DNA of 62,818 nt from Clostridiales bacterium UBA3678. GTDB lineage: Bacteria; Bacillota; Clostridia; TANB77; CAG-508. Under the pieces are notes generated by a model, which was not told where the DNA came from, searched no databases, and was given only the letters and a program-made list of their open reading frames with translations. Shown here in pieces: positions 55,415 through 62,818 of the stretch; within the stretch, counting starts at the first letter, position 1, and the number at the start of each line of letters is the position of its first letter. The DNA is taken from the NCBI GenBank assembly GCA_002372935.1, contig DFJF01000008.1, positions 8,195 to 71,012 on the forward strand, read 5' to 3'. A program made the translations under genes and the position numbers.

Positions 55415-57130
55415 ATGAAGATTTTTTTCAAAGACAAAGAAGGACAAAAGAAAATAATATGGGAAATTATAGCTATTATTTTAATAGTATTTTTTGCAGT
55501 AAGTTTATCTCCAAAAAGATTGCAGAATGATACTTTTTATACAGTTAGTATTGGAAAATTAATATTGGAAAATGGAATTGATATGCAAGACCATTTTTCT
55601 TGGCATAACTTACCATATACATATCCACATTGGTTATATGATGTAATGATATATTCAATATATAATATTGGAGGGTGGACTGGAGTTTATGTTTCAACAT
55701 GTGTATTTGCTTCTATTTTAGGAGTTTGCATATATTTCGTTAATTCAAGATTATCGAAGAATAAAATAACTTCTTTTTTGGTAACAATTGCAGTTTTGTA
55801 TTTGATTAAAAGTTATATTGCAGCAAGAGCACAATTAGTAACTTTTATATTGTTTATATTGCTTGTTTATAATATAGAAAAATTTCTTGAAAACAAAAAA
55901 ATAAAATATGCACTGGCTTTATTTGCAATTCAGACATTAATTGCAAATTTACATGTTGCTGTTTGGCCGTTTTCATTTGTTTTATATTTACCATATATAG
56001 CTGAATATTTACTATGTGAGTTAGCAGATTTTATTTTTTATAATAAAGCGGGAATTTTTATTAATAAATTAAAAATTAAAATATATAAAAATAAATGTAA
56101 AAATAAAAACAATTCTACAGAAAAATTAGAAAAACTGAAAAATCGTATAAATAAAGTAGAAGAGGAATTAGAGAAAATACAAGCTAGAAATATTAAAATA
56201 GAATCAAAAAGAAAAGAAAATGCTGAAAATACATATAAAATTGAAATTCATAAAAATAAAAACACAAGATGGTTAATGTTAGTTATGGCAATTACTGCAA
56301 TTACTGGATTGCTAACACCATTAGGAAAAGTTCCATATACATATACATATTTAACTATGATAGGCAATACAATGAAAAATATAAATGAGCATTTACCATT
56401 GACATTAGCAGACAATATACCTATTATGTGTACATTAATTGTTATATTGGCAGTACTTACATTTACAAAAGCCAAGATAAAATTATCAGACTTATTTATG
56501 TTAGGGGGACTGACATATTTAATGTTCGCAACGCGAAGACAACAAAGTATGTTTGTATTAATAGGTTCAGTTGCATTTACAAGAATTGTTACAGATTTTC
56601 TGAAACGATCTTTATATGCTTCAGTTGATCAGATTGATGAAAAATTGATAAATAAATTTACGGTTTTTGTTATAATAGCTATTATTATAATTTGGGGAAT
56701 TCATTATTTTAAAGAAAGGAAAAATGAGGATTTTATAGATAAAAAAGCATATCCAGTTGAGGCTAGTGAATGGATTCTAACTAATTTAGATGTAAAAAAT
56801 ATTAAATTATTTAATGAATATAATTATGGAAGTTATTTATTATATAAAGGAATTCCTGTTTTTATAGATTCAAGATGTGATTTATATGCGCCAGAATATA
56901 ATACACCAACAGGTAATTCAGATGATGGAGAAGATATATTTAGTGATTTTATAAATTCATCTGGAATTGGAACATATTATGGAGATATTTTTAAAAAATA
57001 TGAAATAACACATGTTATAGTTTATAAAAACTCGAAAATTAATATGTTAATAGAAAAAGCAGATTCGGAAAAGTATAAAGAACTTTATTCAGATGATAAT
57101 TTTGTAATTTATAAAGTTTTGGAATATTAG
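55415..57130 (+). CDS. Polytopic membrane protein, possible GT-C-like
   Basis: 571 residues, about ten membrane helices, with a basic coiled-coil insertion (about 205-285: KNKCKNKNNSTEKLEKLKNR) and an extracellular C-terminal domain (about 440-571, YPVEASEWILTNLDVKNIKL, PVFIDSRCDLYAPEYN). The topology resembles GT-C glycosyltransferases and clostridial 'hypothetical membrane' families; a lipid-linked sugar transfer role is only a guess. Follows dut by 23 bases, so probably co-transcribed. Confidence 0.6.
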   Translation: MKIFFKDKEGQKKIIWEIIAIILIVFFAVSLSPKRLQNDTFYTVSIGKLILENGIDMQDHFSWHNLPYTYPHWLYDVMIYSIYNIGGWTGVYVSTCVFASILGVCIYFVNSRLSKNKITSFLVTIAVLYLIKSYIAARAQLVTFILFILLVYNIEKFLENKKIKYALALFAIQTLIANLHVAVWPFSFVLYLPYIAEYLLCELADFIFYNKAGIFINKLKIKIYKNKCKNKNNSTEKLEKLKNRINKVEEELEKIQARNIKIESKRKENAENTYKIEIHKNKNTRWLMLVMAITAITGLLTPLGKVPYTYTYLTMIGNTMKNINEHLPLTLADNIPIMCTLIVILAVLTFTKAKIKLSDLFMLGGLTYLMFATRRQQSMFVLIGSVAFTRIVTDFLKRSLYASVDQIDEKLINKFTVFVIIAIIIIWGIHYFKERKNEDFIDKKAYPVEASEWILTNLDVKNIKLFNEYNYGSYLLYKGIPVFIDSRCDLYAPEYNTPTGNSDDGEDIFSDFINSSGIGTYYGDIFKKYEITHVIVYKNSKINMLIEKADSEKYKELYSDDNFVIYKVLEY

Positions 57131-57134
57131 AATA

Positions 57135-57190
57135 AAGAAGTATGAAATTGCAAAAAAGAAAAATTCGTTGCACATCATACTTCTTTTTTT
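57135..57190. terminator. Bidirectional terminator
   Basis: GAAGTATGA / TCATACTTC stem followed by T7, shared with the convergent 57195 gene. Confidence 0.75.
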
Positions 57191-57194
57191 AGTT

Positions 57195-57458
57195 CTATTT
57201 TTTATTGCAAAAATAACCTAAATAATATGCTAACATAAAATAGTAATCATTAATTTGATAATTTAATTTCATTAAATTGTCAAAATCAAGTTTTTGCTCC
57301 AATGTTAGAGAATTTTCAAATTTTTCTTGAGAAATGGCCAAGTTCGAATCCATCATTTTGAATTCTGGTATGTCATTTAATAAATTCATTTTATTGTTGA
57401 CAATTGAACTTATTTCTTCAACATTTTCTTTGCTAAATAAATTTTTAGAAAATTCCAT
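57195..57458 (-). CDS. 87-residue hypothetical protein
   Basis: Helical, acidic small protein (SKENVEEISSIVNNKMNLLN) with a hydrophobic end (NDYYFMLAYYLGYFCNKK). The F-x-x-x-Y-x-x-G-Y end resembles DUF6809-like small proteins. Sole minus-strand gene in this stretch. Confidence 0.5.
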   Translation of the reverse strand: MEFSKNLFSKENVEEISSIVNNKMNLLNDIPEFKMMDSNLAISQEKFENSLTLEQKLDFDNLMKLNYQINDYYFMLAYYLGYFCNKK

Positions 57459-57668
57459 AAATAAATCCTTCCTATTAAATATTAAAAGTTTGATATAATA
57501 CCAAAAATATCTTGCTCCTTTGATATTACTTAACTCCGTTGAATAATAATATTTACTGAATAGAAATAATTATGCAAAATGAGGTTAAAAAATATTAGAA
57601 AAAAGATATAATTATTATATAATTTTTAAAAACAATGTCAAGAATAAAAAGAAAAAATAAAAAAAGAC

Positions 57669-57697
57669 TTGAAAAAAAATATAAATATATGTATAAT
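57669..57697 (+). promoter_or_regulatory. hpf promoter
   Basis: TTGAAA (57669-57674), 17 bp, TATAAT (57692-57697), 35 bases before the hpf ATG. Confidence 0.75.
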
Positions 57698-57731
57698 AAA
57701 AGAACAATAAGACATTAAAGGAGGGATTAAA

Positions 57732-58259
57732 ATGAAAGTACATGTAATAGGCAAGGAGATTAAAGTTACAGATGCAATAAATGATTATATAGAAAAGAAA
57801 TTAGAAAGAATTGACAAATATTTTGAAGATGCATCTGCAGAAACAACAATCAAAACAGAAAGAAATGAACAAATTGCTGAAATAGCTGTAAGCGCTAATG
57901 GGGAAAATTATAGAGCAGCGGCTGAGGAGAAAGATTTATATGCATCTATAGATAAAGTAATAGACATATTAGAAGGACAAATTAGAAAAACAAAAACTAT
58001 AAAAGAAAAAATGTTAAAAGAAGGTTCTATAAAAAATTTGAATACAACATTAGAAGAAAAGAAAGAAATAAAAAATGAAATTTTAAAATCTTCTTTCTAT
58101 GAAATAAAACCATTAACTCCAGAGGACGCTATGTTTAAATTACAAGAATATCCAACTCACAATTTTTTAGCTTTTATTAATGTAGATACAAGTAAAGTAA
58201 ATGTTATTTATAAATTAAAAGATGGAAAGAATTATGGATTGGTAGAGCCAGAGGCTTAA
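57732..58259 (+). CDS. hpf: Ribosome hibernation promoting factor, long form
   Basis: 175 residues. N-terminal HPF/YfiA beta-alpha domain (MKVHVIGKEIKVTDAINDYI, KKLERIDKYF) and the C-terminal dimerisation domain of long HPF (FYEIKPLTPEDAMFKLQEYP, FLAFINVDTSKVNVIYK). It dimerises 70S ribosomes into 100S particles in stationary phase. SD AAAGGAGGG; own promoter and terminator. Confidence 0.95.
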   Translation: MKVHVIGKEIKVTDAINDYIEKKLERIDKYFEDASAETTIKTERNEQIAEIAVSANGENYRAAAEEKDLYASIDKVIDILEGQIRKTKTIKEKMLKEGSIKNLNTTLEEKKEIKNEILKSSFYEIKPLTPEDAMFKLQEYPTHNFLAFINVDTSKVNVIYKLKDGKNYGLVEPEA

Positions 58260-58260
58260 T

Positions 58261-58288
58261 AAAAAACTCCCTTATAATGGGAGTTTTT
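58261..58288 (+). terminator. hpf terminator
   Basis: AAACTCCC / GGGAGTTTTT stem-loop right after the stop. Confidence 0.9.
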
Positions 58289-58289
58289 A

Positions 58290-58604
58290 ATTTATTGCTT
58301 TTAGTTTTTTAAGTATTTTAATTAAATAATATTAATACTTTTGATTTATTGATATTTAAAACAAGTATATCAGATAAAGTGTGTAAACTGAAAATATAAA
58401 TTGACTTTACACTATTAATATTACAAAAATTAGTGCAAAAAACAAATATGTATGATAGAATATTACTAATCTTATTTAAAAGATATACACAAAGTAAAAA
58501 GTGGAAAATAACAAATATACAATATATGGAAAATAAGATTGGAATCGATGATATAAATTAATATGATCGGTAATTGGTGTTAAGATAGATAATAAGGAGC
58601 AAGT
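58290..58604. other. AT-rich region before rluD
   Basis: No gene. Contains scattered AT repeats, a distant inverted repeat AATCTTATT ... AATAAGATT (about 58468-58548) and the TTGACT-like sequence near 58400; no promoter pair I can defend. Confidence 0.5.
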
Positions 58605-59516
58605 ATGAATAAATTAATAATAGTAGATGAAGATACTACCAAAAAGAGAATAGATGCATATTTATCAGAAAATGAAGAATATTCAAGAATGGCAATTCAA
58701 AGACTAATTAATGATGGAAAAATAATTGTTAATGGTAAAAAAATAAAGGCATCATACAAGGTTCAGAACGGAGACAAAATAAAAATAGAAGAAGAAAAGC
58801 CAAAAGAGATTGAACTTAAAGCACAGAATATCCCTTTAGAGGTTTTATATGAAGATAATGATATAATTGTGGTAAATAAGCCAAAAGGGATGGTAGTACA
58901 TCCAGCAAATGGAAATCCTGATGGAACTTTAGTTAATGCTATAATGGCAATATGTAAAGGTTCTTTATCTGGTATAGGTGGAGAAATAAGACCTGGAATA
59001 GTACATAGACTTGACAAAAATACATCAGGGGCTATAATTATTGCAAAAAATGATAAAGCACACATTGCATTAAGCAATCAGCTTAAAAATCACGAAATAA
59101 AAAAAACATATTTTGCCCTTGTAAGAGGAATTGTAAAAGAAAGTAATGCTACCATAAATATGCCAATTGCACGATCAAAAAATGATAGAAAAAAGATGGC
59201 TGTTGATAAAAATGGAAAAGAGGCAATTACACATTTTAAAGTATTAGAGAGATTTGATGATTGTACTCTTTTAGAGGTTAATATTGAGACAGGAAGAACT
59301 CACCAGATAAGAGTACATTTATCACATATTGGTTATCCAATAATAGGTGATGATGTTTATTCAAATGGTAAAAATAGATGGAATGTTAAAGGTCAATGCT
59401 TACATGCAAAATCATTAGATTTTAAACATCCTATTACTGGAAAGCAGATACATATAGAAGCACCATTGCCAAAATATTTTACAGATATTTTAAAAGAATT
59501 AGAATCTATAGTTTAA
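58605..59516 (+). CDS. rluD: RluD-family 23S rRNA pseudouridine synthase
   Basis: S4 RNA-binding domain (about 12-75: AIQRLINDGKIIVNGKKIKA) and catalytic domain with the Asp in PGIVHRLDKNTSG (about residue 138), then TLLEVNIETGRTHQIRVHL and GDDVYSNG. Makes pseudouridines in helix 69 of 23S rRNA; family assignment (RluA/RluD) is clear, exact sites inferred. SD AAGGAG. Confidence 0.93.
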   Translation: MNKLIIVDEDTTKKRIDAYLSENEEYSRMAIQRLINDGKIIVNGKKIKASYKVQNGDKIKIEEEKPKEIELKAQNIPLEVLYEDNDIIVVNKPKGMVVHPANGNPDGTLVNAIMAICKGSLSGIGGEIRPGIVHRLDKNTSGAIIIAKNDKAHIALSNQLKNHEIKKTYFALVRGIVKESNATINMPIARSKNDRKKMAVDKNGKEAITHFKVLERFDDCTLLEVNIETGRTHQIRVHLSHIGYPIIGDDVYSNGKNRWNVKGQCLHAKSLDFKHPITGKQIHIEAPLPKYFTDILKELESIV

Positions 59517-59578
59517 TAAAGATTTTTGAAGATATAAAAATATAAAAAAAATTAAAATAAAAAAGAGAGGGCTGTAAT

Positions 59579-60292
59579 ATGAAACAAATAAGGTTACAAA
59601 AATATTTGGCAGAAGCGGGAATAGCATCAAGAAGGAAATGTGAAGAATTGATTTTAGATGGAAAAATAGAAGTTAATGGAAAAGTTGTAACTGAACTTGG
59701 AACGAAAGTTACAGAAAATGATAAAGTAAAATATAATGGAAAACTTATTAGTCCTGTTGAAGAAAAAATATACATTTTACTAAATAAACCAATAGGTTAT
59801 GTAACTACTGTAAAAGACCAATTTGGGAGAGATACAGTTTTAGATTTAGTAAAAGTAGATAAAAGAATAGTTCCTGTTGGAAGACTAGATATGTATACAT
59901 CTGGAGCATTAATACTTACAAATGATGGAGAATTTGTAAATAAATTAACACATCCAAAAAATGAAGTGAATAAAACATATAATGTTACAATATCAGGTAA
60001 AATAACACAAGAAGATGTAGATAAGCTTCAAAAAGGAGTAAAAATTGATGATAACTATATTACAAAACCTGCTAAAGTTAAGATTTTAAAAATAGATGAA
60101 GAAAAAAATATTTCTAGAATTCAAATTACTATACATGAAGGAAAAAATAGACAAGTCAGAAAAATGTGTAATGCAATTGACAAAAAAGTTTTAGCATTAC
60201 ACAGAAGTAAAATAGGTGATATTGATGTTAAAGATTTAAAAATAGGAACATGGAGATATTTAACGGAAAAAGAAATAAACAGTTTAACATAA
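59579..60292 (+). CDS. RsuA/RluB-family pseudouridine synthase
   Basis: 237 residues: S4 domain (IRLQKYLAEAGIASRRKCEE, VNGKVVTELGTKV), then LNKPIGYVTTVKD and the catalytic Asp in PVGRLDMYTSGALILTNDG, ending HEGKNRQVRKMCNAI. The QVRKM signature and short length fit RluB more than RluF. Modifies 23S rRNA. SD AGAGAGGG. Confidence 0.93.
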   Translation: MKQIRLQKYLAEAGIASRRKCEELILDGKIEVNGKVVTELGTKVTENDKVKYNGKLISPVEEKIYILLNKPIGYVTTVKDQFGRDTVLDLVKVDKRIVPVGRLDMYTSGALILTNDGEFVNKLTHPKNEVNKTYNVTISGKITQEDVDKLQKGVKIDDNYITKPAKVKILKIDEEKNISRIQITIHEGKNRQVRKMCNAIDKKVLALHRSKIGDIDVKDLKIGTWRYLTEKEINSLT

Positions 60293-60319
60293 AAACTTGA
60301 AGTTCAGCGTTTTTTATGT
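60287..60319 (+). terminator. Terminator candidate
   Basis: ACATAAAAAC / GTTTTTTATGT arms overlapping the stop codon region of the preceding gene; weak, AT-rich stem. Confidence 0.5.
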
Positions 60320-60365
60320 TATAATAAAATATAATTGAAAGTATTTTGTGAGAAAGTTGGTATAT

Positions 60366-61256
60366 ATGAGTGAAGCTTTAAATGAAACTAAATATTTATT
60401 TAAAAAATACAAAGTAAAGGCAAATAAAAATCTTGGTCAAAATTTTTTAATAGATGATGATGCTTTACAGGATATAGTAAATGGAGCAAATATTAATTCA
60501 AATGATTTAGTAATAGAAATAGGACCAGGGCTTGGAAGTTTAACAAAATTATTGCTAAAAAAGGCAAAGAAAGTAGTTTGCATAGAATTAGATAAAAAAA
60601 TGGTAAAGATTTTGAAAGATAGATTTATTTTAGATAAAAATTTAGAAATCATTAACAATGATGTATTAAAGCTTGATATAAATGCTATTATAAAAGAACA
60701 AAAAAAGCAAAATCTTGATATAGAAAATGTAAAAATAGTAGCAAATTTACCATATTATATAACAACACCAATTATTATGCATCTAATAGAAAATAATTTA
60801 GATATTGAATCAATAACAGTTATGATACAAAAAGAAGTAGCAGAAAGATTGATTACAATACCCGGAACAAAGGATACTGGAGCAATAACATACACAATTT
60901 ATTATTATTGTGAAGGAACAAAAATAAGAGAAGTGGATAATACATGTTTTATGCCAGAGCCTGAAGTTACATCAGAAGTAATAAATTTACAAATGAGGAA
61001 GACGCCTCCAGTTAAGGTTGAAGATAAAAAAGTATTCTTCAATATTATAAAAAGTGCATATATGCAAAGAAGGAAGACTTTGATAAACTCTTTATCAAAT
61101 GTAGGTGTTTTTCAAAATAAAGAACAGGGGGAAAAAATTTTAAAATCAATTGGATTAAGAGTAGATATTAGACCAGATAAAATGAGAATAGAAGATTTTG
61201 CAAGATTAACAGAAATATTTTTGAAAAATATAAAAAACGACAATTCTCAAAAATAA
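60366..61256 (+). CDS. rsmA: 16S rRNA dimethyladenosine transferase
   Basis: KsgA/RsmA: SAM-binding motif VIEIGPGLGSLTKLL, the preceding KANKNLGQNFLID, catalytic NLPYYITTPI (motif IV) and the C-terminal FxxMRRKTL-like YMQRRKTLINSL. Dimethylates A1518/A1519 in 16S rRNA. ATG 60366 is used; a GTG at 60348 in the same frame is possible. About 296 residues. Confidence 0.93.
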   Translation: MSEALNETKYLFKKYKVKANKNLGQNFLIDDDALQDIVNGANINSNDLVIEIGPGLGSLTKLLLKKAKKVVCIELDKKMVKILKDRFILDKNLEIINNDVLKLDINAIIKEQKKQNLDIENVKIVANLPYYITTPIIMHLIENNLDIESITVMIQKEVAERLITIPGTKDTGAITYTIYYYCEGTKIREVDNTCFMPEPEVTSEVINLQMRKTPPVKVEDKKVFFNIIKSAYMQRRKTLINSLSNVGVFQNKEQGEKILKSIGLRVDIRPDKMRIEDFARLTEIFLKNIKNDNSQK

Positions 61257-61278
61257 ATTTTTAAGAAAGGACAATAGT

Positions 61279-62049
61279 ATGAATCAGATTCTTGTTACAG
61301 AAAAGGTATATGTTACACCAGAACTTAAAAGAAAAAAAGCAATATATAAAATTAATTTTATATTATCAATAATAGTTATTGTAATATTATTATCATTTTA
61401 TATACATTCTGAATATGCAAAAAATCAAGAACAAGAGATATCAGAAGAACTTTTAAGTGGAATAGTTGAAAATACAGAAAATGCTGAGACAACTGTAAAT
61501 GAAAATAAAGATTATAATGAAGTAGCACAAGATGATGTTTGGAGAGTATTTATTGCATCAACAGAAAGGGCACAACAAAATAATGATTTAGCTGCAAACC
61601 AGGGAACAACAAAAGTTACAACGGCAAAAATTACAACAAATGGAAAAGAATATGAATATGTTGGAAGAATAAAAATTCCAAAAATCAATGTAGATTTTGC
61701 AATATTAAATCCAACAGATGAGCAATTAGTTGATTGGCTTAAAGTTTCACCTTGCAAGTTTTATGGATCAAATCCAAATGAAGTTGGAAATTTATGTATA
61801 GCAGGACATAACTACAGAAATAAAAAATTCTTTAGCAAAGTACCTACATTACTTGTAGGAGATAAAATCGAGATAACAGATTTATCAAATAATACATTAA
61901 CTTATGTTATTTATGATAAGTATACTGTTGACCCAGAAGATATAAGATGTTTGGACCAGGTTACAAATGGAAAGAAAATTATAACACTTATTACATGTAC
62001 AAATGATAGTAAACAAAGAATAATAGTTAAAGCAAAAGAATTAACTTAA
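61279..62049 (+). CDS. Second sortase
   Basis: 256 residues: a membrane helix (about 26-46), a linker with Thr-rich stretch and a sortase barrel. Catalytic His in AGHNYRNKKFF, Cys in ITCTNDS, Arg in KQRIIVKAK. Similar to the 41446 sortase in the barrel (GHNYRN, TCTxDS) but without a neighbouring substrate. SD AAGAAAGG. Could serve several anchored proteins elsewhere. Confidence 0.9.
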   Translation: MNQILVTEKVYVTPELKRKKAIYKINFILSIIVIVILLSFYIHSEYAKNQEQEISEELLSGIVENTENAETTVNENKDYNEVAQDDVWRVFIASTERAQQNNDLAANQGTTKVTTAKITTNGKEYEYVGRIKIPKINVDFAILNPTDEQLVDWLKVSPCKFYGSNPNEVGNLCIAGHNYRNKKFFSKVPTLLVGDKIEITDLSNNTLTYVIYDKYTVDPEDIRCLDQVTNGKKIITLITCTNDSKQRIIVKAKELT

Positions 62050-62152
62050 ACTTTATACTTTGAAAGCTTTTATAAAAATAAAATAATTAATGTAGAAAGG
62101 TGAGTATAATATATTAAATTTTAAACTTTATTATATTATACAAGGTAAGATT

Positions 62153-62785
62153 ATGTTAGATGGAGTAAAAGTTTTATATCATAGTAGTATAAAAATGAGT
62201 AAAGAAAAAATAATGTATTTTGACCCATATAAAATAAATAAAGAGTATAAAGATGCAGATATAATTTTTATAACACATGGTCATTATGATCATTTTTCAG
62301 AGGAAGATATAGAAAAAATAAAAAAAGACAATACTTTTATTGTTGCACCAATAGATTTATGTGAAAAAATAAGAGAAGACGGATTTAAAGAGAAAAATAT
62401 TATTGGAGTTGAACCCAATAATACATATGAAGTAGATGGAATAAAATTTGATACGATACCATCATATAATGTAGATAAACCATTTCACCCTAAAGAGAAT
62501 AAATGGGTTGGATATGTATTAAATATTAAAGGTGAAAGATATTATATTGCAGGTGATACAGATATTAATGAAGATGACAAAAAAGTAAAATGTGATATAG
62601 CATTTGTTCCAGTTGGAGGAACCTATACTATGACTCATAAAGAAGCAGCAAATCTGATTAACATAATACAACCCAAAATAGCTGTACCAATACATTATGG
62701 AAGTGTAACAGGAACAAAAGAAGATGCAAAAAAATTTGTAAGAGAGCTTAAACCTAATATACAAGGAATTATATTAATGAAATAG
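62153..62785 (+). CDS. Metal-dependent hydrolase of the UPF0173 metallo-beta-lactamase group
   Basis: 210 residues: DGVKVLYHSS start, zinc motif ITHGHYDHFS (HxHxDH type) near residue 43, GDTDINEDD, and the final His in VPIHYGS. No active-site signature for a specific substrate. UPF0173 (YtkL) proteins are uncharacterised hydrolases. Ends 33 bases before the window end; downstream neighbour not seen. Confidence 0.85.
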   Translation: MLDGVKVLYHSSIKMSKEKIMYFDPYKINKEYKDADIIFITHGHYDHFSEEDIEKIKKDNTFIVAPIDLCEKIREDGFKEKNIIGVEPNNTYEVDGIKFDTIPSYNVDKPFHPKENKWVGYVLNIKGERYYIAGDTDINEDDKKVKCDIAFVPVGGTYTMTHKEAANLINIIQPKIAVPIHYGSVTGTKEDAKKFVRELKPNIQGIILMK

Positions 62786-62818
62786 TATTATATAAAAGTA
62801 GCAAAATCGTTTACAAAA

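Overview
The window is very AT-rich DNA with strong Shine-Dalgarno sites, textbook sigma-A promoters and U-tailed terminators. Its gene content (EF-Tu, Lgt, sortases, SpoIVFB-type protease, ClpB, 3D-domain cell-wall protein) points to a spore-forming member of the Clostridia, probably a gut lineage. No species can be named from this sequence.

Layout. 1-17656 is chromosomal backbone: the end of tuf, a WG-repeat protein, a cysteine desulfurase, LemA, exonuclease III, a G5/3D wall protein, a TetR repressor divergent from an MMPL/RND exporter, a giant helical secreted protein, Lgt, ClpB and a FAD oxidoreductase. 17729-21181 is a 3.45-kb remnant of a temperate element in the 3' end of tRNA-Arg(ACG). 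It keeps only a lysogeny module: a broken integrase, an Ltp-type superinfection-exclusion protein and a LexA/cI-like repressor with three operators. 22800-36345 is a 13.5-kb element inserted inside a D-alanyl-D-alanine carboxypeptidase gene. It carries two tandem large serine recombinases, a decayed tyrosine recombinase, small cargo genes and a cupin/HxlR/radical-SAM-pair cassette. 36872-62785 returns to backbone: a thioester adhesin with its sortase, an M23 peptidase next to a SpoIVFB-type protease, a 2,730-residue cyclic beta-1,2-glucan synthase, tRNA-Gly, and an rlmB, dut, hpf, rluD, rluB-like, rsmA, sortase and metallo-hydrolase series.

Principal candidate discovery. Three otherwise intact reading frames (serine recombinase 1, a small membrane protein and the glucan synthase) are interrupted by a +1 frameshift. 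Each lies at an in-frame CGG, and skipping the C restores a glycine codon (CGGT or CGGA read as Gly). By eye CGG is otherwise absent in frame from the window, apart from one foreign-looking gene. The tRNA-Gly gene at 52155-52228 has G37 next to its UCC anticodon. Its loop can be drawn as an eight-base loop carrying the four-base anticodon UCCG, the exact complement of CGGA. I propose that this organism reads CGGN quadruplets as glycine.

Other notable points. The serine-recombinase element has a 52-bp palindromic attP, and its removal restores the carboxypeptidase frame exactly. The TetR operators overlap a perfect promoter. clpB has a CIRCE-like operator followed by a leader terminator. Two REP-like hairpins supply ribosome-binding sites to the genes they precede. 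The homopolymer frameshifts and the nonsense mutation all lie in the mobile DNA, which argues for real decay rather than sequencing error.
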